Shown piece by piece: positions 17,438 through 27,083 of a stretch of 64,000 bases of DNA. The first letter of the stretch is position 1; every line of letters begins with the position of its first letter. The stretch spans positions 496,001 to 560,000 of the forward strand of contig NZ_JBFUPW010000002.1 in the NCBI RefSeq assembly GCF_041360795.1, written 5' to 3'. Under the pieces are notes generated by a model, which was given only the letters and a program-made list of their open reading frames with translations, searched no databases and was not told where the DNA came from. Origin of the DNA: Arthrobacter_E sp041360795 (GTDB lineage: Bacteria > Actinomycetota > Actinomycetes > Actinomycetales > Micrococcaceae). Position numbers and translations under genes: made by a program.

Positions 17438-17502
17438 CTCGCGAAATGACAGTTGGCGCCCCTATCCGCGGTGGATAGGGGCGCCAACTGTCATTTCGCG
17501 AG
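17438..17502. repeat. Perfect 30-bp inverted repeat with 5-base loop
   Basis: The arms 17438-17467 and 17473-17502 are exact reverse complements around a GCGGT loop. The outer end reads CTCGCGAAATGACAG. It lies between convergent genes (the oxidoreductase and doxX) and can terminate both. Its length, perfection and short loop resemble the palindromes at 47004 and 48160, and all three carry CTCGC near the outer end. Confidence 0.9.
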
Positions 17503-17521
17503 CGCGGTGGGGGCTGAGAGG

Positions 17522-17965
17522 TCAGGCGAGCTGCGCCGCCCGGCCACCACGGCGGCCGAACAGGAGCGCGTCGAGCGAGAACCGCCCGGCGCCGGCCAGG
17601 GCGAGAGCCAGCGAGCCGACGCCGAGAACCAGCACGAGCTCCATGCCGCCTTGATCGACGAAGATCCCGGACCCGCCATGGACGAGCACGATGGCGCCAA
17701 GCATGTCGAGTGCGAGCAGGGCGCCGACCACGCGGGTCACCAGGCCGAGGATGAGCGCGGCGCCGCCGATCAGTTCGAGGAACGCGACCGCCGGGCCGAC
17801 GATGTCGGCGGCGGGAACGCCCATCTGGCCGAAGGAGCCCTGAACTCCAGGAAGGGTGAAGGTGAAGATCTTCTGCCAGCCATGGGCGAAGAACACGACA
17901 CCCAGGGCGATCCGGAGAACGGCCAGAGCGGTGTCGGTGGTGCGGGAGGTGGAAACGGAAGCCAT
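17522..17965 (-). CDS. DoxX family membrane protein
   Basis: A 147-residue protein with four predicted membrane helices (VLRIALGVVFFAHGWQKI, AFLELIGGAALILGLVTRV, LDMLGAIVLVHG and a last GVGSLALALAGAG). The HGWQK motif after helix one is typical of DoxX/YphA-type proteins, some of which belong to oxidoreductase complexes in redox-stress responses. I chose the ATG at 17965, which has AGGA upstream; an earlier in-frame ATG at 17992 lacks one. It appears to be a single-gene unit. Confidence 0.83.
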   Translation of the reverse strand: MASVSTSRTTDTALAVLRIALGVVFFAHGWQKIFTFTLPGVQGSFGQMGVPAADIVGPAVAFLELIGGAALILGLVTRVVGALLALDMLGAIVLVHGGSGIFVDQGGMELVLVLGVGSLALALAGAGRFSLDALLFGRRGGRAAQLA

Positions 17966-18126
17966 GCGGGGGTCCTCGCTATCGGTGGTCATCGGTCACG
18001 GTGGCCTCGGGACGGGGGCGAATCGTTTGAAGCTTCAAGTTCATCCTTGCAAGGACCCGACAAGGCTGTCAACAGTTGTGACACATCCCACGGACGGCAC
18101 GACATCCCGCGACTCACTCCGGACAC

Positions 18127-18176
18127 GACGACGGCGGCCGGCCACCTCCCGGAAAAGGTGACCGGCCGCCGTCGTG
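18127..18176 (-). terminator. Terminator of icd
   Basis: A GC-rich stem of about 20 bp with one internal mismatch (arms 18128-18147 and 18156-18175, 8-base loop) lies about 50 bases downstream of the icd stop. The rest of the 17966-18227 gap holds the doxX promoter region and shows no gene. Confidence 0.7.
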
Positions 18177-18227
18177 CCGGAGTCCTGAACGAACCCGCGC
18201 AACCCGTCGCCGGGCGCGGAATCGTGA

Positions 18228-20450
<2,223 letters not shown>

Positions 20451-20587
20451 CAGGGCCTCTCCTACTGTTACTGGGTTACCGTCTAAGAATCAGGCTCTCC
20501 CAGCGTACTAGCTGGCCTGCGGAGAGCCGGGTCGAGCACTGCGGCAGAGGACGACGGCGGCGCACGGCCGCCGTCGCCCTCCCGCCG

Positions 20588-22258
20588 TCAGTGGAAGAAG
20601 TGGCGCGAACCGGTGAAGTACATGGTCACACCGGCCGCCTGGGCCGCCTCGATGACCTCTTCGTCACGCACCGAACCGCCGGGCTGGACCACGGCGCGGA
20701 CACCGGCGGCCAGCAGGATCTGAAGACCGTCGGCGAAGGGGAAGAAGGCGTCGGAGGCCGCCACGGCGCCACGCGCGCGCTCGGGCGCCTCGGCGGCGGT
20801 CACGTTGGAGGCGCCACCCGCGGCGTCCACCGTGGATTCGACCGCCACACCGAGCGTGTTCGCGCGCTCGACGGCCAGACGGCAGGAGTCCACGCGGTTG
20901 ACCTGGCCCATGCCGATGCCGACCGTGCCGCCGTCGCGGGCGAGCAGGATCGCATTGGACTTGGCGGCCCGGACGGCGCGCCAGGCGAAAACCAGCTCGG
21001 CGAGCGTCTTCTCGTCCGCAGCCTCACCGCTGGCGAGGGTCCAGTTGGCCGGGTCGTCGCCGTCGGCGTCGATGACATCGGACATCTGGACGAGCATGCC
21101 GCCGGAGACCTGGCGCAACTCGGCCGGGTAGCGGCCGTAGCCGTCCGGCAGGGCCAGGAGACGGATGTTCTTCTTCTTGGAGAGGATCTCCACGGCCTCC
21201 GGATCGAAGGACGGAGCGATGACGACCTCGGTGAAGATCCCGGCCAGGGTCTCGGCCATGCCCTTGGAGACGGCTCGGTTCGCGGCCACGACGCCGCCGT
21301 ACGCAGAGACGGGGTCGCAGGCGTGGGCCTTGCGGTGGGCGTCGGCGATCGGGTCCTCGGCGCCCGGGGTCGCCACGGCCACGCCACACGGGTTGGCGTG
21401 CTTGATGATCGCCACGGCCGGCTCGGAGAAGTCGAAGGCGGCGCGCAGCGCGGCGTCGGCGTCCACGAAGTTGTTGTAGCTCATGGCCTTGCCATGCAGC
21501 TGGTCGGCCTGGGCGATGCCGGCCGGCGCGGCCTTGTCCACGTAGAGGGCCGCCTGCTGGTGCGGGTTCTCGCCGTAGCGGAGCACCTCGGAGCGCTCGA
21601 GCGAGACGCCGGCGTAGGCGGGCCAGTCGATGACGCCGTCGCCGTCCTCGTCCAGGAACTGGGTGGCGGTCCAGCTGGCCACGGCGTTGTCGTAGCTGGC
21701 GGTGTGGGCGAAGGCGCGGGCCGCCAGGACACGGCGCTGCTTGAGGCTGAAACCACCCTCGGCGGCGGCGGCGATCACCTGCGGGTAGAAGCCCGGGTCC
21801 GTCACGATCGCGACGGCGGCGTGGTTCTTCGCGGCGGAGCGCACCATGGCGGGCCCTCCGATGTCGATCTGCTCGACCACGTCATCGAGCGCGGCGCCCG
21901 ACTTGACCGTCTCGACGAAGGGGTACAGGTTCACGACCACCAGATCGAAGGTCTCGATCTCCATCTCGGTCAGCGTGTCCATGTGGGCCGGGACGCGGCG
22001 GTCGGCCAGGATGCCGCCGTGGATGCGCGGGTGGAGGGTCTTGACCCGTCCGTCCAGCATCTCCGGGGAGCCGGTGACCTGCTCCACCTCGGTGACGGGG
22101 ATCCCGAGGGCCGCGATCTTCTTGGCGGTGGAGCCGGTGGAGACCAGTGCCACCCCTGCGGCGTGCAGGCCACGGGCCAGGTCCTCCAGACCGGTCTTGT
22201 CATAGACCGAGATCAGGGCCCGGCGGATGGGAACACGGTCAAGCTGCGTGACGGACAC
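20588..22258 (-). CDS. purH: Bifunctional AICAR transformylase/IMP cyclohydrolase
   Basis: A 556-residue enzyme for the last two steps of IMP synthesis. The N-terminal MGS-like cyclohydrolase domain shows RRALISVYDKTGLEDLARGL and ALVSTGSTAKKIAALGIPV. The transformylase part carries LRYGENPHQQAALY and IIKHANPCGVAVA, whose Lys-His is catalytic. I chose the GTG at 22258 (GGAG 8 bases upstream) because the mature family N-terminus begins there; the frame is open to 22345. Unlike the usual actinobacterial purN-purH pair, purN lies about 9 kb upstream here. Confidence 0.96.
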   Translation of the reverse strand: MSVTQLDRVPIRRALISVYDKTGLEDLARGLHAAGVALVSTGSTAKKIAALGIPVTEVEQVTGSPEMLDGRVKTLHPRIHGGILADRRVPAHMDTLTEMEIETFDLVVVNLYPFVETVKSGAALDDVVEQIDIGGPAMVRSAAKNHAAVAIVTDPGFYPQVIAAAAEGGFSLKQRRVLAARAFAHTASYDNAVASWTATQFLDEDGDGVIDWPAYAGVSLERSEVLRYGENPHQQAALYVDKAAPAGIAQADQLHGKAMSYNNFVDADAALRAAFDFSEPAVAIIKHANPCGVAVATPGAEDPIADAHRKAHACDPVSAYGGVVAANRAVSKGMAETLAGIFTEVVIAPSFDPEAVEILSKKKNIRLLALPDGYGRYPAELRQVSGGMLVQMSDVIDADGDDPANWTLASGEAADEKTLAELVFAWRAVRAAKSNAILLARDGGTVGIGMGQVNRVDSCRLAVERANTLGVAVESTVDAAGGASNVTAAEAPERARGAVAASDAFFPFADGLQILLAAGVRAVVQPGGSVRDEEVIEAAQAAGVTMYFTGSRHFFH

Positions 22259-22498
22259 GAATGGCACTCCAAAGTGGCACGGATTCGGCGTACGCAGCCA
22301 GCACGGGCCCACGCACGGCGACATCGATTGGCGGGATGAGGCCATTTTATCGCGCGGGACGGTTCATCCCTACCGCATGACCTGAGGGCCTCCCGCGAGG
22401 CCGCGAATGATCGAAAGTGGCGCTTCGGAGCCGTTTTCAATCTTGTTCACACAGGGTGCGTCATCCTTAACAGTCTGTTGCCCGCGCGAGGGCGGCAC

Positions 22499-22504
22499 TA
22501 GTGT
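22499..22504 (+). promoter_or_regulatory. -10 element of the kinase-murQ operon
   Basis: TAGTGT ends 8 bases before the ATG at 22513, which implies a leaderless transcript. The 22259-22498 part of the gap also holds, on the minus strand, a GATAAAAT -10-like sequence (around 22345) for purH. No gene is seen in the gap. Confidence 0.42.
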
Positions 22505-22512
22505 GGGTGTGC

Positions 22513-23583
22513 ATGACAGTCTTTCCGGACCAGAGCGACCTCCAGGACCCCGCGTCCTCCCGCCTGCCGGGACATCTGCCCTCCGACTCCGCCGCCCTCG
22601 CATCCCAGCCGGTCGCGGAATCGGGGCCCGTGCTGATCGCCGACATCGGCAAGAGCCGCTGCCGCCTGGAACTCCGGAGCCATCCCACGGAGGGCTCGGA
22701 CGTCCTCGCCTCCACCGTGCTGGAGGGGTTCCCTGGACTGGCCACGGCCGGAGGGGTCAACAACGCCTTCCTCATGATCACGGACGGTTCCGCGCATCTG
22801 CGCATCTCCGAGGCGGACGGGACGCCGCTCCCCCGGCCCAGCGGCATCGGCGCCGCCATCGCGGGGGTCGCCTCGGATGAAGCCGGTTCCCGCGAGCTGG
22901 CCCACCGGCTGGCCGGGCACTTCTCCGTCCCGGCCGCCGTCATCTCGGACGCCACCGCGGCCCACCTGGGGGCGTTCGGATCCTCCCCGGGCGCGGCCGT
23001 GATCATCGGCACCGGCGCGGTCGTCTTCCGCTTCGACGACGAGGGCACGCTGCACCGCGCCGACGGCTGGGGGCCGCTCCTCGGCGACCGGGGCAGCGGC
23101 CGCTGGATCGGCCAGGAGGGCCTCTCCGCCGTGCTGGAAGAGCTCGACGGCGGCCCCGCCACCCTGCTGTCTGATCCGGACGGGCTTCCCGTCCCCGTCC
23201 TCGATCTGCCCGGGTGGCTCGGGTTTGTGAGCAACCCGTACCGCGCCATGGGGTCCTTCACGCCCCGCGTCCTCGACGCCGCCGCGGCCGGGGACACCGT
23301 CGCCCTCGGCATCGTGGACCGCGCGTGCGCCCACGTCGCCCGGTCCGTGGGACGGGCCCTCGCCTCCGGACCGGCCACCCACTCGGGAGATCCCTCCCGC
23401 CGCGTCGCCCTGCTGGGCGGTGTGAGCGATTCCCCTCTGTTCCGGGCCCGCCTCACCTCGGCCCTCGAAAGCGTCGAGGCCACCGTCGTCCCGGCGCTCG
23501 GGACCGGCCTCGACGGCGCCGCGCTCGCCACCCAGCCGGATCTCCTCCAGGAAAGGTACATCTACCGTGACCAGCCAGCCTGA
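22513..23583 (+). CDS. BadF/BadG/BcrA/BcrD family ATPase, probable amino-sugar kinase (MurK-like)
   Basis: A 356-residue ASKHA-fold kinase. Visible motifs are VLIADIGKSRCRLEL (phosphate 1), ISDATAAHLGAFGSSPGA followed by VIIGTGAVVF (phosphate 2) and VALLGGVSDSPLFRARL (adenosine). Bacterial members include N-acetylglucosamine kinases and MurK, which phosphorylates N-acetylmuramate. The 3' end overlaps murQ by 17 bases, so the likely product is MurNAc 6-phosphate handed to MurQ. A GTG at 22501 is a second possible start but would lie inside the -10 element. Substrate preference between GlcNAc and MurNAc is inferred. Confidence 0.77.
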   Translation: MTVFPDQSDLQDPASSRLPGHLPSDSAALASQPVAESGPVLIADIGKSRCRLELRSHPTEGSDVLASTVLEGFPGLATAGGVNNAFLMITDGSAHLRISEADGTPLPRPSGIGAAIAGVASDEAGSRELAHRLAGHFSVPAAVISDATAAHLGAFGSSPGAAVIIGTGAVVFRFDDEGTLHRADGWGPLLGDRGSGRWIGQEGLSAVLEELDGGPATLLSDPDGLPVPVLDLPGWLGFVSNPYRAMGSFTPRVLDAAAAGDTVALGIVDRACAHVARSVGRALASGPATHSGDPSRRVALLGGVSDSPLFRARLTSALESVEATVVPALGTGLDGAALATQPDLLQERYIYRDQPA

Positions 23584-24511
23584 ACCTCAGGATTCCCTCG
23601 CGGAACTCCGCGCCCAGCTCCAGGGCCTGTCCACGGAGGCGGCCAATCCTGAGCTGAGTTCCATCGACACCATGACCACGGCGGAACTCGTGAAAGCGAT
23701 GAACGGACAGGACGCCCTCGTGGCCGCCGCGGTGGAGCGCGAGCTGGACGCGGTGGCCGCCGCCGTCGACGGGGTGTACGCCAAGCTCGCCGCCGGTGGA
23801 CGGCTGATCTACATCGGCGCTGGCACCGCCGGGCGCGTCGGCGTCCTGGACGCCAGCGAGTGCCCTCCGACGTATGGCACGGATCCGGCCATGGTGGTGG
23901 GCGTGATCGCGGGCGGCCCCCGCGCCATCCGTGACGCCGTGGAGAACGCGGAGGACGACGCCGAGGCCGGCGCCGCGGATCTGGCGGCCCTCTCGGTCGG
24001 GGCCGGGGACGCCGTGGTCGGCATCTCCGCATCAGGCCGGACCCCGTATGTGGTCGGCGCGCTGGAGGCGGCCCGTGCGGCGGGCGCCTTCACCGTGGGC
24101 CTCGCCTGCAACAGAAACTCGGTCATCGGCGCCACCGCAGAGGTGGCGATCGACGTGGAGGTCGGGCCGGAGTTCGTCGCCGGGTCCACCCGGCTCAAGT
24201 CCGGCACGGCCCAGAAGCTCGTGGTCAACATGATCAGCACCCTGAGCATGGTCAAGCTCGGCAAGACCTACGGCAACATGATGGTCGACCTCCAGGCCAC
24301 CAACGCCAAGCTCCGCGCCCGGTCCCAGCGCACCGTGCTGCAGGCCACGGGATGCTCGGTCGAGGAGGCGTCCGCGGCGCTGGACGCCGCCGACGGGTCG
24401 GTGAAGCTGGCCATCCTCATGGTGCTGACCGGGGTCGACGCTGACGCCGGCCGCGCCGCGCTGGACGCCGCCGGCGGGCGGCTGCGCCAGGCCGTCGCGC
24501 AGGCCTCCTGA
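23567..24511 (+). CDS. murQ: N-acetylmuramic acid 6-phosphate etherase
   Basis: A 314-residue cytosolic etherase of the SIS fold that removes lactate from MurNAc 6-phosphate to give GlcNAc 6-phosphate during cell-wall recycling. Family blocks are LIYIGAGTAGRVGVLDASEC, PPTYGTDPAMVVGVIAGG, DAVVGISASGRTPYVVGAL, GSTRLKSGTAQKLVVNMIST and LGKTYGNMMVDLQATNAKL. It starts with GTG inside the preceding kinase gene, a clear sign of translational coupling. Confidence 0.95.
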   Translation: MTSQPEPQDSLAELRAQLQGLSTEAANPELSSIDTMTTAELVKAMNGQDALVAAAVERELDAVAAAVDGVYAKLAAGGRLIYIGAGTAGRVGVLDASECPPTYGTDPAMVVGVIAGGPRAIRDAVENAEDDAEAGAADLAALSVGAGDAVVGISASGRTPYVVGALEAARAAGAFTVGLACNRNSVIGATAEVAIDVEVGPEFVAGSTRLKSGTAQKLVVNMISTLSMVKLGKTYGNMMVDLQATNAKLRARSQRTVLQATGCSVEEASAALDAADGSVKLAILMVLTGVDADAGRAALDAAGGRLRQAVAQAS

Positions 24512-24520
24512 GGCCCGGCG

Positions 24521-25600
24521 ATGGAGGTGACCGGCCCGGCCTACGGGCAGATGGCCGAGGACCACGCGCCGTCGTACGCACCCCCACCGCCATCCCCGCC
24601 GACGAGACGGCGCACCGGGCTCGTGATCGCGCTGGTCGCGGTCTGCGTGCTGGGACTGCTGGCCGTCGTCGGGGTGGACGTCCTCCGCCCGGCGCTCACG
24701 GCCGGGCCGGCAACCCCCGCCCCGCCCCGGTTCCTGATGGCGGAGCTGCCGGGATACGACGCCGCGGTGGCGGAGACCCGGAACACCGTCAATCGGTACG
24801 CCCTCGCGGCGAAGACGGAGAAGCCCGGCTTCCTCCTGCCCGGAACCCCGGCGGGCCGGGACTACGTCCTGGAGTTCCAGGCGGATCTCAGCGACCGGCT
24901 CGCCGCACTGCAGAAGATGGGCGACCGCAGCAGTGACGACCAGTCGGCCCTGCGGAAGGACATGACCGCCGTGCTGGGTACCGTGCGTACCCTTGAGAAG
25001 AACTACCTGGCCCAGGCTCCCCTGGGGCTCAAGGGCCGGTTCACGGACCCGTCCACCGGCAAGGCCCACGCCTTCGCCGGGACGGCTTCCCCGAAGAAGG
25101 AGAACGCCCGGCTCGAAGCGCTCGCACGGGCATTCGTCCCCGCTGCGGATGCCGAAGGCTCGTACATCCCTTCGTCCGAGGCACTCGTGCGGAGCTTCGG
25201 ACTGTCGGTGAACTGGGACTTCGCCCAGCTGAAGGAGAGCTGCCCCACCTCGAAGGAACCCGATCAGTATGTCGTCGCGTCCTTCTGCACCGGCGCACCT
25301 CGCGTCATCTACGGCAACCGGGCGACGGCGGGCGCGGCCCAGGTGTTCTACTCCCCCGCGGTGGTGAGCGTGATGAAGCACGAGCTCTCGCACTACCGGA
25401 TCACCCAGATCTGCGGCACTCCGCAACCGGCCCGGGCGGGCGGCTCCGTGGAGGCCGTGACCAACTCCTACGCCGTCCTCTTCCTCGGCGCGTCGTACGA
25501 TGATCTCCAGCCGTTCGAAGGCAGCCCGCATCCGGAATACCGGATGACGCCCCAGAGTGACGCCATCGCCAAGAAGCTCCACGCCGGCAGCTGCACCTGA
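24521..25600 (+). CDS. Membrane-anchored protein with a zincin (HELSH) motif, function unknown
   Basis: A 359-residue protein I do not recognise as a named family. A proline-rich cytosolic N-terminus (about 30 residues) precedes one membrane helix (LVIALVAVCVLGLLAVVGVD); the rest should be extracellular. Residues 287-291 read HELSH, the HExxH zinc motif, and E311 in GGSVEAVTNSY lies 20 residues later, a plausible third ligand of a gluzincin. Several cysteines (for example in KESCPTS, SFCTGA and QICGT) could form disulfides. It starts 9 bases after murQ with GAGG upstream, so it belongs to the same operon and may act on the cell wall. Protease activity is inferred from the motif alone. Confidence 0.7.
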   Translation: MEVTGPAYGQMAEDHAPSYAPPPPSPPTRRRTGLVIALVAVCVLGLLAVVGVDVLRPALTAGPATPAPPRFLMAELPGYDAAVAETRNTVNRYALAAKTEKPGFLLPGTPAGRDYVLEFQADLSDRLAALQKMGDRSSDDQSALRKDMTAVLGTVRTLEKNYLAQAPLGLKGRFTDPSTGKAHAFAGTASPKKENARLEALARAFVPAADAEGSYIPSSEALVRSFGLSVNWDFAQLKESCPTSKEPDQYVVASFCTGAPRVIYGNRATAGAAQVFYSPAVVSVMKHELSHYRITQICGTPQPARAGGSVEAVTNSYAVLFLGASYDDLQPFEGSPHPEYRMTPQSDAIAKKLHAGSCT

Positions 25601-25649
25601 GCGACGGGCCACGGCGACCCCGAGCACATGAAGGAGCCGTCAGGACATC

Positions 25650-27002
25650 ATGAACAGCCACCCCACCGTCCCCCGTGGTGACCTGCTCATCCAGGAGCTG
25701 CCCTGGCGCTGGCGCGTGCAGGGGAAGATCTTCCTCATCGGCGGCCTCGGCTTCATGTTCGACGCCTGGGACGTCACCCTCAACGGCATCCTCATCCCCC
25801 TGGTCGGGAAGGAATGGGGCCTCGGTCCCGCGGACGCCGCGTGGGTGGGCACGGCGAATCTGGTGGGCATGGCTCTCGGGGCGTTCCTCTGGGGCACCAT
25901 CGCGGACACCCTCGGGCGGAAGAAGGCCTTCACGGCGACGCTCCTGATGTTCTCCCTGTTCACGGTGGCCGGCGCTCTCGCCCCCGACTTCGCCTGGTTC
26001 TGCGCGTTCCGCTTCCTCGCCGGCTTCGGGCTGGGCGGCTGCATCCCCGTGGACTACGCCCTGGTGGGCGAATTCACCCCCACCAGGCACCGTGGCCGGG
26101 TCCTCACCGCCATGGACGCCTGGTGGCCTCTCGGAGCCGCGCTGTGCGGGGTCATCTCGGCGTGGCTCGTGGGGACCTGGCACGATTGGCGCCTCACGAT
26201 GCTGGTCATGGTGCTCCCGGCGTTCCTGGTGTTCTGGATCCGGCGCGGCGTCCCGGAGTCACCGCTCTTCCTCGTCAACAAGGGACGCAATCGGGAGGCG
26301 GCTGCCGTCATCGACCGGCTGGTGGAGGACACCGGAGCCCCGGAACGCCCCTACACCCTGCCCGAGGCACGGCCGCTCCCCCGTCTCACGGCCCGCGGCG
26401 TCTGGGATCAGCTCGCCGCGCTCTGGCGCTTCGACTGGCGGATCACCGCCACCTCCTGGGCCCTGTTCCTCACGATCCTGCTGGTGTACTACCTGTCGCT
26501 GACCTGGATGCCCAAGATCCTGATCGGCGCCGGGTTCGCGGACTTCCGGGCCTTCCTCACCACCGCGGGGATGGCCGCCGTGGGCCTGCTCGGCGTGCTC
26601 GTGGCGGCGCTTCTGGTGGAGCGCGTGGGTCGGCGCTGGATCCTCGGCGTCACCGGACCGCTCTCCGGGCTGCTGCTGGTCCTGGTGTCGTTCTCCCTGG
26701 GCGATCCCGTGCAGGCGGTGCTGTGGCTCCTGGTGTTCGGTTTCGTCGTGCAGATCGCCATCCCCGTGCTGTACACCTACGTCTCGGAGCTGTACCCGAC
26801 GTCCCTGCGGGCCAGCGGCTTCGGCTGGGCATCCACCATCTCGCGGCTCGGCGCCGGCTTCGGCCCGCTGCTCTTCGCCGGCTACTTCTGGCCGCAGTGG
26901 GGCCTGGCGAACACCTTCCTGGCCGCCACGCTGCTGGTGGTGCTGGCCGTCGCCGCGATGGCGCGCGTGGCCCCGGAAACCGCGTCCCGACGTCTGGGCT
27001 GA
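25650..27002 (+). CDS. MFS transporter, sugar/acid:H+ symporter-like
   Basis: A 450-residue major facilitator with 12 predicted helices. The first-loop motif WGTIADTLGRKKAF, the block LAGFGLGGCIPVDYALVGEF after helix four and GRRWILG in the second half are typical of the sugar-porter and related (SV2-like) families. It begins 49 bases after the zincin-motif gene and may be the fourth gene of the murK-murQ unit, which would make a cell-wall sugar a possible substrate. That link is only positional. Confidence 0.82.
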   Translation: MNSHPTVPRGDLLIQELPWRWRVQGKIFLIGGLGFMFDAWDVTLNGILIPLVGKEWGLGPADAAWVGTANLVGMALGAFLWGTIADTLGRKKAFTATLLMFSLFTVAGALAPDFAWFCAFRFLAGFGLGGCIPVDYALVGEFTPTRHRGRVLTAMDAWWPLGAALCGVISAWLVGTWHDWRLTMLVMVLPAFLVFWIRRGVPESPLFLVNKGRNREAAAVIDRLVEDTGAPERPYTLPEARPLPRLTARGVWDQLAALWRFDWRITATSWALFLTILLVYYLSLTWMPKILIGAGFADFRAFLTTAGMAAVGLLGVLVAALLVERVGRRWILGVTGPLSGLLLVLVSFSLGDPVQAVLWLLVFGFVVQIAIPVLYTYVSELYPTSLRASGFGWASTISRLGAGFGPLLFAGYFWPQWGLANTFLAATLLVVLAVAAMARVAPETASRRLG

Positions 27003-27004
27003 CT

Positions 27005-27065
27005 GACGGCGGTGCCCCGCCGCCGTCGTCGTGACTGGAGCGTCACCTGCGGCATCACGACGACG
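27005..27065. terminator. Bidirectional terminator between the MFS gene and mprF
   Basis: A perfect 8-bp hairpin (27005-27012 and 27020-27027) overlaps a second stem of 11 exact pairs (27024-27034 and 27055-27065). The genes on the two sides converge here. Confidence 0.68.
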
Positions 27066-27083
27066 GCCGGCACCAGAACGGAC

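Noticed and set aside
22259..22400. A ZTP (pfl) riboswitch in the purH leader
   Set aside because: I looked for the conserved pfl core on the minus strand. Only a vague GGGCCCGTGCTGGC resemblance was present, without the pairing partners.
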